From the NCBI GenBank assembly GCA_963804055.1, contig CAWDOU010000001.1, forward strand, positions 434,001 to 498,000: a DNA stretch of 64,000 nucleotides, given 5' to 3'. Positions within the stretch are counted from its first letter, which is position 1, and each line of letters begins with the position of its first letter. This DNA is from Bog-473 sp963804055. GTDB lineage: Bacteria > Actinomycetota > Acidimicrobiia > Acidimicrobiales > RAAP-2. Below are positions 41,697-49,905 of this stretch, in pieces. Below the pieces are notes generated by a model. It saw nothing but the letters and a program-made list of their open reading frames with translations, did not search any database and had not been told where the DNA came from. A program made the position numbers and the translations under genes.

Positions 41697-41762
41697 TCAG
41701 ATCAGGTGGAGATCTGACGCAACCTGGGTGCAGGTCGTACTCGGGGGCTCGTCGAGGATCAT
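41697..41762 (-). CDS. 21-residue leader peptide (MILDEPP...) of the Nramp gene
   Basis: A 22-codon frame encoding 21 residues, starting MILDEPPSTTC and ending DLHLI. It has the best ribosome-binding site in the region (AAGGAGG, 41776-41770, 7 nt before the ATG) and sits 94 bp upstream of the transporter start. The early acidic-proline run DEPP resembles EPDP of the enterobacterial MgtL leader, where such residues destabilise ribosomes at low Mg2+. A transcript-level sensor controlling the transporter is inferred. That it is translated is likely but unproven. Confidence 0.6.
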   Translation of the reverse strand: MILDEPPSTTCTQVASDLHLI

Positions 41763-41797
41763 GCCTGCACCTCCTTGTCGCGCGTCGTCAGCGGATG

Positions 41798-41820
41798 TTG
41801 ACGCGACGAGTCTACGTCAA
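41798..41820. promoter_or_regulatory. Inverted repeat upstream of the leader peptide
   Basis: TTGACG (41798-41803) and CGTCAA (41815-41820) form a 6-bp inverted repeat with an 11-bp spacer that includes AGTCTA (TAGACT on the minus strand, a possible -10). It could be a metalloregulator site overlapping the promoter. Confidence 0.4.
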
Positions 41821-41900
41821 GGGAGCGCGTGTGCCCAGCGCGTCACGCCGGCGGCGCGTCGAGTCGACGCAGCACGGAGGGCGAGCCACACCGGCCTCGA

Positions 41901-42845
41901 TCATGGGGCGAGGAGGACCACCTTGCCGAACTTGGACCCGGCGGCGAAGTGGTCGTAAGCCGCCTGCGCCTCGGCGAGCGGGAACGTCTCGTGCACCGGG
42001 ACCTGCAGGCGTCCGGCCACCAGCGCCGGCAGCACGTGCGCCGCCACGTCGGCCGCCACGTCCGCCTTCTCGCGCCGGCTGCGGGCGCGCAGGGTGGAGC
42101 CGCCGATGCGGACCCGCTTCTGCATGAGCTGCATGAGCTCCACCTCCATGCGGCCCCCGCCCCCCACGCCGATCACCACGACGCGGCCCCAGGTCGCGAC
42201 ATGGGGCAGCACGCTGGTCAGGCTGGGCGCGCCCACCAGCTCGAGCACGACGTCGTAGGGACCCTGCGCCGCCTCGTCGCCCGGTGCCAGCACTGCGTCG
42301 GCGCCGAGCGCGGCGACGGCGTCACGCCGCGCCGGGTCGCGCACGGTTGCGGTCACGGTCGCCCCTGCGTTCGCGGCCAGCTGCACGCCGGCGGTCCCGA
42401 CCCCACCGGCCGCCCCCGACACCAGGACGCGCTCGCCCATCCGCAGCTCGGCCTGGCGGAAGAGGGCGTCGTAGGCGGTGGTGAAGACCTCGGGGAAGCC
42501 TCCCGCCTCGGCCCAGGACAGGCCGGCGGGGACGGGCAGCGCATGGGCCTCGTCGACGAAGGCCAGCGTGGCCTGCGCCCCGCCGCCGACCACCGCCATG
42601 ACCCGGTCGCCGGGAGCGAAGAGCGTGACCTGGCGGCCCACCGCCACCACCTCGCCGGCGAACTCCATGCCGGGGATGTCGGCGGGCCAGCCCGGCGGCG
42701 CCGGATAGAAGCCGGCCCGCTGGACCAGGTCCGCCGCGTTCAACCCGGCGGCCTTCACCGACACCAGCAGCTCGGTGTCGCCGGGGACGGGATCGTCCCG
42801 CTCCTCCCAATGCAGCTGGCCCTCCCGGATCACCACGGCGTGCAT
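41901..42845 (-). CDS. NAD(P)H:quinone oxidoreductase-like (MDR) protein
   Basis: A 314-residue medium-chain dehydrogenase/reductase without the zinc ligands of alcohol dehydrogenases. 'AGLNAADLVQRAGFYPAPPG' and 'GMEFAGEVVAVG' form the substrate side, and 'VLVSGAAGGVGTAGVQLAAN' is the NADPH-binding motif. It resembles human TP53I3/PIG3 and bacterial QOR2. ATG 42845 (MHAVVIREG) is chosen because TAGGGT ends 7 nt upstream. It is divergent from glutathione peroxidase, and both face oxidative or electrophile stress. Confidence 0.9.
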   Translation of the reverse strand: MHAVVIREGQLHWEERDDPVPGDTELLVSVKAAGLNAADLVQRAGFYPAPPGWPADIPGMEFAGEVVAVGRQVTLFAPGDRVMAVVGGGAQATLAFVDEAHALPVPAGLSWAEAGGFPEVFTTAYDALFRQAELRMGERVLVSGAAGGVGTAGVQLAANAGATVTATVRDPARRDAVAALGADAVLAPGDEAAQGPYDVVLELVGAPSLTSVLPHVATWGRVVVIGVGGGGRMEVELMQLMQKRVRIGGSTLRARSRREKADVAADVAAHVLPALVAGRLQVPVHETFPLAEAQAAYDHFAAGSKFGKVVLLAP

Positions 42846-42852
42846 GGGGGTC

Positions 42853-42896
42853 ACCCTACGCGGCCCGGGCACGCGGCCATCGGTGCCCGGTAGGGT
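42853..42896. promoter_or_regulatory. Divergent leaderless promoters of the quinone reductase and glutathione peroxidase genes
   Basis: TAGGGT occurs on both strands: 42858-42853 (minus, 7 nt before ATG 42845) and 42891-42896 (plus, 7 nt before ATG 42904). The downstream GACCCCC and CACCCCC are nearly the same, so the two promoters mirror each other. Confidence 0.65.
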
Positions 42897-42903
42897 CACC
42901 CCC

Positions 42904-43392
42904 ATGGCTCTCTACGACATCCCCATCCACACCCTCCAGGGCGACGATGCCACCCTGGGTGACTACAAGGGCAAGGCCCTGCTGCTGGTCAACGTCGCCT
43001 CCAAGTGCGGACTCACCCCGCAGTACGAGGGCCTCGAGCGCCTGCAGAAGACCTACGGCGACCGTGGCTTCTCGGTCATCGGCTTCCCGTGCAACCAGTT
43101 CCTGGGCCAGGAGCCCGGCACCGCCGAGGAGATCGCGCAGTTCTGCTCTGCCACCTATGGCGTGGACTTCCCGCTCATGGAGAAGATCGAGGTGAACGGC
43201 GACGACCGCCACCCGATCTACGCCGAGCTGACCGAGAAGGAGGACGCCGAGGGCACGGCCGGCGACATCACGTGGAATTTCGAGAAGTTCCTCGTGTCCC
43301 CCCAGGGCGACGTCGTGGCGCGCTACCGGCCCCAGGTGGAGCCGGAGGACCCGACCATCGTGGCCGACATCGAGGCGCAGCTGACCGCTTGA
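42904..43392 (+). CDS. Glutathione peroxidase family (thiol peroxidase)
   Basis: A 162-residue peroxidase. The catalytic cysteine is C35 in NVASKCGLTPQY, 'IGFPCNQFLGQEPG' carries the glutamine and a second cysteine, and ITWNFEKF carries the tryptophan of the catalytic tetrad. It reduces hydroperoxides. As a Cys-type enzyme in an actinobacterium it more likely uses thioredoxin or mycothiol than glutathione. ATG 42904 is leaderless (TAGGGT plus 7 nt). The stop overlaps the HAD start (TTGA). Confidence 0.93.
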   Translation: MALYDIPIHTLQGDDATLGDYKGKALLLVNVASKCGLTPQYEGLERLQKTYGDRGFSVIGFPCNQFLGQEPGTAEEIAQFCSATYGVDFPLMEKIEVNGDDRHPIYAELTEKEDAEGTAGDITWNFEKFLVSPQGDVVARYRPQVEPEDPTIVADIEAQLTA

Positions 43393-44099
43393 GACCGCCG
43401 CACCCCGTTCCGGCGGGGTTCACCGCGTCCATCTTCGACATGGACGGGCTTCTCATCGACTCCGAGATCCTCTGGCACGAGGCCGAGATCGAGATCCTGG
43501 GCGGTCTCGGCGTCCCCCTCGCCGCCGAGGGCTGCCGCTCGACCAAGGGCATGTTCGTGGACGAGGTCACCGCACACTGGTACGCGCTGTACCCGTGGCC
43601 CGGCGCCACGCCGACGCCCGACGAGGTGGCGGTATCGATCGTCGACCGCGTGATCGAGCTCATCACGACCAAAGGCGTGCTCAAGCCGGGCGCCGAGCAC
43701 GCCATCGACCTGTGCCGCGACCGCGGGCTCCCGCTGGCGGTGGCATCGTCCTCGCAGTACCGGTTGATCGACGCCGCGCTGACGCACTTCGGGCTGCGCG
43801 ATCGGTTCGACCTGGTGCACTCGGCCGAGGACGAGGAGTACGGGAAGCCGCATCCGGCCGTCTTCCTGACCGCCGCGGCCAAGTTGGGTGCCGTGCCGCG
43901 TCGGTGCCTCGTCTGGGAGGACGCGCCGGCCGGCGTCCTGGCGGCCAAGGCGTCCTCCATGACCTGCATCGCCGTGCCGGAGGAGGGCGAGGGCGACCAT
44001 CCGGCCTTCGGCCTGGCCGACCTCGTCGTGGGCTCGCTGCTCGACGTCACCGCGAGCTCGCTCGACGGCCTGGAGCGCGCGCTGACCCCGGGGGTGTAG
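43389..44099 (+). CDS. HAD hydrolase, beta-phosphoglucomutase/HxpB-like
   Basis: A 236-residue HAD phosphatase with 'SIFDMDGLLIDSEILWHEAE' (motif I), VASSSQYRLI (motif II), YGKPHPAVFL (motif III) and 'LVWEDAPAGVLAAKAS' (motif IV). It most resembles 2-deoxyglucose-6-phosphatase/hexitol phosphatases. The TTG start overlaps the peroxidase stop, which fixes it. It is co-translated with glutathione peroxidase; any functional link is unclear. Confidence 0.87.
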   Translation: MRPPHPVPAGFTASIFDMDGLLIDSEILWHEAEIEILGGLGVPLAAEGCRSTKGMFVDEVTAHWYALYPWPGATPTPDEVAVSIVDRVIELITTKGVLKPGAEHAIDLCRDRGLPLAVASSSQYRLIDAALTHFGLRDRFDLVHSAEDEEYGKPHPAVFLTAAAKLGAVPRRCLVWEDAPAGVLAAKASSMTCIAVPEEGEGDHPAFGLADLVVGSLLDVTASSLDGLERALTPGV

Positions 44100-44183
44100 C
44101 CCCGCGCCGTTCGCGGCGACCGAGGACGGCTGGCGAGCGCTCGAGTGGCCCTCAGTGTCGCTTCCTGGGGCAGGCTGGTGTCA

Positions 44184-45005
44184 ATGGATGCGGACGACGA
44201 ACGCCACCGGGCGGCAGCCCGCCCGCTGGCCCGGGAGCGTTCGAGGTTGTTCGACCAGCAGGCCGAGGCCTACGACCGGTTCCGGCCGACCTATCCCGAT
44301 GCGGTGATCGACGAGGTGCTCGGTCCGGCGCCTGCGGGCCTGCATGTTCTCGACGTCGGTTGCGGCACGGGGATTGCTTCACGGCTGATGGCCCGTCGCG
44401 GCGCCAAGGTGCTGGGAGTGGAACTCGGTCCGCGCATGGCGGAGATCGCCCGCAGTCATGGGGTCGAAGTGGAGATTGCCGCCTTCGAAGGCTGGGACGC
44501 TGCTGGTCGCACATTCGACCGGGTGACTTCGGCGCAGGCCTGGCACTGGCTCGACCTGCCTGTCGCCACGGCGAAGGCGGCCTCGGTGCTGCGACCGGGG
44601 GGCGCGCTCTGTCTGATCTGGAATGCGGGGTGTCAGCCCGATGGCCTCGCCGACGCTCTCGAGGGGGTGTACGAGAGCATCGTGCCGCCCGGCGGTCACC
44701 GTCTGTTCAGAGGCTACGCGGCCGATCGGGTATCGGACTTCACGACCGGCCTCGGCTCGGAGATCGACGCCGTCTCCGCAGAGCCCGCATTCGGTGCGCC
44801 GACGCAGAGGTGGTTCCCGTGGACGCGGGTCTACCAGCGCGATGAGTGGCTGCACCAGCTCGCCTCACGGAGCGACCACGCCGCCCTCGAACCCGCGGTC
44901 CGAGGGCGGCTGCTCGAAGCCATCGGCGCGGCAATCGACGACCGAGGCGGCTCCTTCGTCATGAACTTCGAGACCGTCCTGATCACGGCGAGCCGGCTGG
45001 GGTAG
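44184..45005 (+). CDS. Class I SAM-dependent methyltransferase
   Basis: A 273-residue methyltransferase. 'AEAYDRFRPTYPDAVIDEVL' is the common N-terminal signature, 'VLDVGCGTGIASRLMARRGA' the SAM site, and 'DRVTSAQAWHWLDLPVATAK' follows. The start ATG 44184 follows CAGGCT by 7 nt; GTG 44145 would add 13 residues. This trans-aconitate/UbiE-like family methylates small molecules. Acceptor not inferable. Confidence 0.87.
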   Translation: MDADDERHRAAARPLARERSRLFDQQAEAYDRFRPTYPDAVIDEVLGPAPAGLHVLDVGCGTGIASRLMARRGAKVLGVELGPRMAEIARSHGVEVEIAAFEGWDAAGRTFDRVTSAQAWHWLDLPVATAKAASVLRPGGALCLIWNAGCQPDGLADALEGVYESIVPPGGHRLFRGYAADRVSDFTTGLGSEIDAVSAEPAFGAPTQRWFPWTRVYQRDEWLHQLASRSDHAALEPAVRGRLLEAIGAAIDDRGGSFVMNFETVLITASRLG

Positions 45006-45152
45006 CCCGGGACCCGTGATCAGCCGCACCAGCACGCTCTGCGGGCGTCCGGGACCGACTCGTCTTTGAACCGTCCGAACTGTTCGCTCCTCGAGGGAGG
45101 CCCACAGAGCGCCACGTGAGCTGACCAGCTCGGAATCTGCCAGGATCGAACG

Positions 45153-45686
45153 ATGGTTGAGCGTCCCATACGCATTTTGGGCGACCCTGTCCTTCGGTCC
45201 CCCTGTAAGGAGGTCGAGTCTTTCGACCATGGCCTGGCGAGTCTCGTGGCCGACCTGGAGGAGACGGTGGCAATGCCTGGTCGCGCCGGACTGGCAGCCA
45301 ACCAGATCGGAGTCGTTCGCCGCGTCTTCTCGTGGCACATCGACGGTGAGGTGGGTCATGTCGTCAACCCGGTGATCGAAGCCGAAGAAGGTGAGCAGGA
45401 CGACGACGGCGAAGAAGGGTGCCTTTCAATACCCGGCCTGTTTTACCCGTGTCCGCGGGCGGAGTTCGTGAGAGTGCGAGGGTTCGACCGGCACGGCGAG
45501 GCAGTGGTGGTCGAAGGTCACGGCCTGATGGCGCGCTGCATCCAGCACGAGGTGGACCACTTGAACGGCCGCCTTTTCATCGACCGCCTGACGGGGCCCA
45601 TCCGCAAGCAGGCAATGCGCGACCTGCGGCTGTTGTCTGCCCCGGGCGATGGTCAGCCGGCTCCGGCGACGCCAATCTGGCACTGA
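45153..45686 (+). CDS. def: Peptide deformylase
   Basis: A 177-residue metalloenzyme that removes the formyl group from nascent proteins. All three motifs are present: GLAANQIG (46-53; usually GLAAPQ, here N), EGCLSIPG with metal ligand C90, and QHEVDHLNG with H132, E133 and H136. CAGGAT lies 6 nt before ATG 45153. It is not linked to fmt or priA as often seen. It could be a second deformylase, for instance one associated with resistance. The N for P change in motif I should not abolish activity. Confidence 0.93.
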   Translation: MVERPIRILGDPVLRSPCKEVESFDHGLASLVADLEETVAMPGRAGLAANQIGVVRRVFSWHIDGEVGHVVNPVIEAEEGEQDDDGEEGCLSIPGLFYPCPRAEFVRVRGFDRHGEAVVVEGHGLMARCIQHEVDHLNGRLFIDRLTGPIRKQAMRDLRLLSAPGDGQPAPATPIWH

Positions 45687-45981
45687 GTGTCACGGTCCCG
45701 GCGCACTGTGACCTCATCTGCCGGCGGGTCGGACAAACGTGGCCCGTGGCCGAGGGCGGCGTCAACGCCATCGAGGCGATGTGTGACATTGCCGGAGAAG
45801 TGGTCGGTCCGGCATAGCCACGGCGGCATCGTTCGATCGCATGGCGCCTGGAGGTACCGTTCAGCGGCAACCCGGCCAACCGGGGCTCATCGCACGTGGC
45901 TGCAGTTCCGTGACTCGCCAGCCATGCGAAGAGCCAACATGACTCATGCGTAAGCCCTTCGAGCAGAGGAGAGGACCCAGA

Positions 45982-46416
45982 ATGCCGGACCCGCGCTACG
46001 CCGCCTACCGTGCCGCAGATCCGTACTTCAATTTGGTTCGCGGCGCGCTGGACGACTGCGTTGACGGCGACCATTTCTTCGAAACTGTTTCCGACGGCGT
46101 CATCTATGAGGTGCTCTACGACTTTCCGGGATGGCCCCGCGTTGTTCAGGGTCGCGCTGCGCTGATGGCTCAGTTCAAGGGCTACGGCGAGAGCATCGAT
46201 CTTCAATCCGCCGACAATCTGATCGTTCGCAAAGGTGACGGCGGTCGTGTGGTCGTTCTCGAATATGAAGTCCACGGGACGATTCGCGCGACGGGCGTGC
46301 AGTACGACAATCGATTCTGTTCCGTTGTCGAGATAGAGGACCGAAAGATCGCACACTGGAGGGACTACATGGATTCGCTGGCAGCCTGGAATGCATTGAC
46401 AGCCCAGGCCCCATAG
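45982..46416 (+). CDS. SnoaL-like NTF2-fold protein
   Basis: A 144-residue protein of the NTF2-like clan. 'FFETVSDGVIYEVLYDFPGW' and 'VVQGRAALMAQFKGYG' match SnoaL-like domains, and the C-terminal 'RKIAHWRDYMDSLAAWNAL' is typical. GAGGAGAGGA is 7 nt upstream of ATG 45982, which decides the start. It may be a small-molecule isomerase or hydratase. No catalytic residues can be named with confidence. Confidence 0.8.
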   Translation: MPDPRYAAYRAADPYFNLVRGALDDCVDGDHFFETVSDGVIYEVLYDFPGWPRVVQGRAALMAQFKGYGESIDLQSADNLIVRKGDGGRVVVLEYEVHGTIRATGVQYDNRFCSVVEIEDRKIAHWRDYMDSLAAWNALTAQAP

Positions 46417-46592
46417 GGAAGGGACGTGACCGGGAACCGGATCAGGGTCATCACCCACCACTCACTACGAAGCAGTTCACTTCCCTGTCCCCGGGAGTAC
46501 AGCACCTACCCACTGCCGGCGACGCTGGAGGCAGGCTGCTTCTGACCCGATAGCGTGCGGAACGTGGAGGTTGGCTCTCGGCGCGGTGCGGT

Positions 46593-46754
46593 ATGAACAA
46601 GGACTGGCATGCAGAGCATCGGTTACCTCGCGGTGCGAGCCTCGAAGAACGTATTGAGTGGCATGTGGCGCATGCAAAGACCTGTGGATGCCGTCCTATC
46701 CCGCCGGAGATCTTGCAGGCGATCAGCGACAAGCGCACGTCGAAGCCCCACTAG
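46593..46754 (+). CDS. 53-residue conserved-looking protein, His/Cys-rich
   Basis: A 53-residue frame starting MNKDWHAEHRLPRGAS. The order NKDWHxxH, LPxGAS, ERIEWHVAHAKTCGCRP and IPPEI looks like a real small protein rather than chance, with five His/Cys residues spaced as in a metal site. I believe similar short proteins occur in actinobacteria and other soil bacteria, but I cannot name a family. It was found by reading the strand directly, because it is below usual gene-length limits. No clear ribosome-binding site. Confidence 0.6.
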   Translation: MNKDWHAEHRLPRGASLEERIEWHVAHAKTCGCRPIPPEILQAISDKRTSKPH

Positions 46755-46799
46755 CGCCGCCGACCCGGCGGTCGGGATCTCTAGGTCTCTTCCTGATTG

Positions 46800-47309
46800 T
46801 CAGGGTAGCTGTTGCACGAGAAGCTGCCCGGGCCAATCACCCTGGCGGAAGGCATCCGTAGGGGTGAACCCCGCTCCCTCGTAATACCTCACCAGCTCCC
46901 GGTTCCCTCCAGCCCAGCAATCGACGCGCAGCAGCGTTCGATCCCGATTGAGACACTCCGTCCGGGCATGGTCCAGCAGAGCCGCACCGATCCCGCGCCC
47001 CTTGTAACGCCGAGACACCAGCAGAAGGTCGATATAGAGGTCCGGTTCGCTCGCCGCGGGCACGTAAGGCGGCGGAGAGTCGCTGATGATGAGTGCTCCG
47101 ACCGGGTCGGGGCCAAGCTCGGCGACAGTGAACCCAGGTTTCGTTGTCATCTCAAGAACCAACTCCTGTCTCTCGGGCCGTTCTGACCAAGGCTGACTGC
47201 CCCACTGACCCTCGAGGCCCCGAGCGGTGAGCCACGACACCGCCTCGTCGAACAGGGAAAGAAGCGACTGTTGATCTGCCGGACCGCCTGGGCGGATTCG
47301 TAGTTCCAC
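46800..47309 (-). CDS. GNAT N-acetyltransferase
   Basis: A 169-residue acetyltransferase. 'LYIDLLLVSRRYKGRGIGAA' contains the acetyl-CoA pyrophosphate-binding R/Q-x-x-G-x-G/A motif, and 'ELVRYYEGAGFTPTD' forms the C-terminal beta-bulge. GTG 47309 is chosen because the fold begins there (VELRIRPG) and TACGAT lies 8 nt upstream; an in-frame start at 47351 also exists. Substrate unknown. Confidence 0.82.
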   Translation of the reverse strand: MELRIRPGGPADQQSLLSLFDEAVSWLTARGLEGQWGSQPWSERPERQELVLEMTTKPGFTVAELGPDPVGALIISDSPPPYVPAASEPDLYIDLLLVSRRYKGRGIGAALLDHARTECLNRDRTLLRVDCWAGGNRELVRYYEGAGFTPTDAFRQGDWPGQLLVQQLP

Positions 47310-47449
47310 GCATCGCGATCGTAGAACGCCGATGCTCTGCATTCTCGACACGCAGGCCGGGGCAATCGGTCACGGTCTCGGCGGTGTGCCGGGAGACCTG
47401 CCCAGATGTGAGCAAGGCCGTCGCACCATAGGTGGAATACGGTTGAGAG

Positions 47450-48217
47450 ATGACATACGTCGATATTCTCGGCCACCCCACATGGATATCGGTCGGCATC
47501 GAGAACGATGAGACGACGTTGCTGCTGCACGGCGGCATTGTGGACAGCCGTTCCCTTCTAGGTTCGATCGGCCCGGCACTCAGCGAGCGCTACCGCGTTG
47601 CGGCATTCGATCGGCGTGGTCATGGGCGTACAGCCGACACAGCGGAGGGACTCCACTACGACACGATGGCCGATGAGACAGTCGCAGTACTCGAGTATCT
47701 GGATCTGGATCGTCCGGCACATCTGATCGGACACAGCGACGGGGGCGATGTAGCGCTGTTGGTCGCGATGCGACGACCCGACCTGGTCCAGCGCCTCGTC
47801 CTGATTGGTTCGAACTTCCATCACACCGGGCTGCTGGCGATCGGCGAGCTCATGACCCCAGATGTCCATGAGATGTTCGCGACGATGTACGGCGAGTGTT
47901 CGCCCGATGGACGGGAGCACTTCGATGAGTTTCTCGCCAAGACCTATGCGATGTGGGCTTCGGAGCCCTCACTGACTCCAACGGACCTTGCCACGGTCTC
48001 GGTGCCAGTCTTGGTCCTCGTAGCCGACGACGATGCGATCGCGCTGTCTCATACGTGCTTGCTGTACGAGTCGATTCCGGGCGCGCAGCTCGCGGTCGTC
48101 CCGGGTGCATCACATTTGCTGCCTATTGAGCAGCCCGAAGAGACGGTGCGCATCATTCGCAAGTTCCTTGAATCGAGCCTGCCGCCCGCGACCTTGATGC
48201 CGATCAGGCGGATCTGA
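47450..48217 (+). CDS. Alpha/beta hydrolase
   Basis: A 255-residue hydrolase. 'TTLLLHGGIVDSRSLLGSIG' is the oxyanion region, LIGHSDGGDVALL holds the nucleophilic serine, DDDAIALSH the acid, and PGASHLLPIEQP the histidine. ATG 47450 lies exactly 6 nt after TACGGT (leaderless). Esterase or lactonase activity is likely; nothing in the context narrows it. Confidence 0.88.
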   Translation: MTYVDILGHPTWISVGIENDETTLLLHGGIVDSRSLLGSIGPALSERYRVAAFDRRGHGRTADTAEGLHYDTMADETVAVLEYLDLDRPAHLIGHSDGGDVALLVAMRRPDLVQRLVLIGSNFHHTGLLAIGELMTPDVHEMFATMYGECSPDGREHFDEFLAKTYAMWASEPSLTPTDLATVSVPVLVLVADDDAIALSHTCLLYESIPGAQLAVVPGASHLLPIEQPEETVRIIRKFLESSLPPATLMPIRRI

Positions 48218-48265
48218 GTCTTCGTTCGAGGGCCATCCGGTGGACTCCCCAGCCCCCAGTCGTGG

Positions 48266-48295
48266 GTGCCGCAGGGTGGCACCTCATCCCGGCCG
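48266..48295. repeat. Dispersed 30-bp repeat, copy 1
   Basis: GTGCCGCAGGGTGGCACCTC followed by a further 10 bases. A second copy lies at 52303-52332, identical except for one base (T for A at position 22). GTGCC and GGCAC can pair across the GCAGGGT segment, so each copy can form a small hairpin. It lies in the 187-bp gap after the hydrolase gene, which holds nothing else I can name. Confidence 0.7.
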
Positions 48296-48404
48296 CGTAC
48301 GGGGGCCTTCAGTTGGTCTCCACCCCGGCCAGATCTCATCGGATCTCCTCGAAGGGTCCCACAAGGGCAGATCCGCCCCACCCCCGGCGCACGGGGACAG
48401 GAAC

Positions 48405-49379
48405 CTACAGATCGGCTTCGTAGTCCTGACCGAGCCCGCCCAGCCGGTCTCTGATTCGTTGCGTGTCCGGATGGGCTGAACCGAAGATGCGGATTCTCTT
48501 GGAGAGGAGGTTCTCGTAGATAACGTTGGCCTCATCGAATCCGTCCGCCCGTTGGAGCGTGTGGGCCAGGTTTTCGAGTGACATCAGGGTCCTTGGATCA
48601 TCAGGGCCCACCGTTCTGCTGCGGGTGGCGACAATCCGTCTGCGAATCTCGGACGCTTCGCCTACCCGACCTGATTCAAGCAAAGTGGTGGCCAGGTGCG
48701 ACATGGTCGTCAAGCAGTCCTCGCTGTCGCCGGCGCCCTCCTCGTTGTACCGATCTACAGCCTCTTGGAGAAGCTGACGCGACCTGGAAAGACTTCCGAG
48801 GCTCCTCGAATTGCACCCAAGCCATTCCAAGGCCAGCAAGGTCTGCTTGTTGTTGGGGCCCAATCTGGACTGTCGTCCAGCGAGAACGCGCTCAAAAATC
48901 GGGAGCGCCTCTCGATGTCGACCTAATCGATCCAGGTCGAACGCTTGAAACGCCTCCGCCGTCAGAGTTCTCAGATCCTCTGGCCCGAGCTCGCTGCGGA
49001 CGTGAGCAGCGACATCCGCCCGGAGCCGAACGGCTTCCTCGAAGCGACCGAGGCGCTCGAGTCGTTCAGCAACCTCGCCCTTGGCGTTCATTGTCATCGC
49101 CGACTCTGGCCCACGATGACGGATTGACCAGTCCAGGGTGCCTTGTGCGGACCGAAGAGCCGCCTCAGGATCCTTGTCGATGCTGTCTGCGGCGCGGCCG
49201 GCGGCTTGGGTTATCCGATTTCGCAACCACGACGCTGGACCCCGTTTGGCCCCATCTGGCGATGCCATCCCGCCAGCGTAATTCTCGGACTGTTGATGAG
49301 TGGCCTGACGGGCTCGACGTACTCTGTCCCGCCCCCAGTCTGCCGCAGCTTCCCATTGTGCCGTTGAACTTGGGCTCAC
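48405..49379 (-). CDS. Tetratricopeptide-repeat protein
   Basis: A 324-residue protein made mostly of TPR_12-type 42-residue repeats (for example 'ERLERLGRFEEAVRLRADVA', 'FDLDRLGRHREALPIFERVL', 'TLLESGRVGEASEIRRRIVA', and 'LQRADGFDEANVIYENLLS'), preceded by a poorly conserved basic region. It resembles the kinesin-light-chain-like repeats of actinobacterial signalling ATPases but lacks the ATPase. ATG 49268 (MASPDGAKRG) may be the true start. It probably mediates protein binding. Confidence 0.75.
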   Translation of the reverse strand: MSPSSTAQWEAAADWGRDRVRRARQATHQQSENYAGGMASPDGAKRGPASWLRNRITQAAGRAADSIDKDPEAALRSAQGTLDWSIRHRGPESAMTMNAKGEVAERLERLGRFEEAVRLRADVAAHVRSELGPEDLRTLTAEAFQAFDLDRLGRHREALPIFERVLAGRQSRLGPNNKQTLLALEWLGCNSRSLGSLSRSRQLLQEAVDRYNEEGAGDSEDCLTTMSHLATTLLESGRVGEASEIRRRIVATRSRTVGPDDPRTLMSLENLAHTLQRADGFDEANVIYENLLSKRIRIFGSAHPDTQRIRDRLGGLGQDYEADL

Positions 49380-49412
49380 CCGATACCGGCCTCACCATCT
49401 ATTCTCGAACCT

Positions 49413-49778
49413 GTGCCGCCCATCACGTGGATGGTCATGAGCCGTGATGTTTCGCACTCCATTCGAGTGGTTGATCTACCGGTCGCGATTGCCGTGATGA
49501 TCCTTGACGTCGACACGGGCCTTATTCGAGGCCTCTCGGTGGGGGAAGACGTCCCTGACGCACTTTCACGGGCCGTTGAACGCGCACTGAACAAGCCGGC
49601 AGGTTCGCTGCCGCCCGGGTACCCTCAGCGAGTTCTGGCCGCCGTCGGCTTGGGTGATTTCGTCGCCGCCGACCTCGGTCGTCAGCCGGGTCTGAACCTC
49701 ATTCCGCCCATCGATGAGATCGTGCCGGGCGAAGAAGCCGAGGAGATTTTCGACCTCTTCGTTGAATCCTTCTCGTAG
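49413..49778 (+). CDS. Hypothetical 121-residue protein
   Basis: A soluble protein with no signal peptide. 'ILDVDTGLIRGLSVGEDVPD' and 'PPGYPQRVLAAVGLGDFVAA' recall the compact domain found in SEC-C/DUF6930-type proteins, but this is tentative. The end is very acidic (EEAEEIFDLF). GTG 49413 lies 7 nt after TATTCT (49400-49405), supporting a real leaderless gene. It is divergent from the TPR gene, with 33 bp between starts. Confidence 0.65.
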   Translation: MPPITWMVMSRDVSHSIRVVDLPVAIAVMILDVDTGLIRGLSVGEDVPDALSRAVERALNKPAGSLPPGYPQRVLAAVGLGDFVAADLGRQPGLNLIPPIDEIVPGEEAEEIFDLFVESFS

Positions 49779-49905
49779 CATCACCTTGTGGTAGGTCCGC
49801 TTGGATGACCTGGACAATTAGAGGTTACGGTTCCGGCATTGACTGGGACAGGTCGGCAAGAGGCAGCTATCAATGTGCCCTGCGGTCAGCTCGTACACTC
49901 GAACG

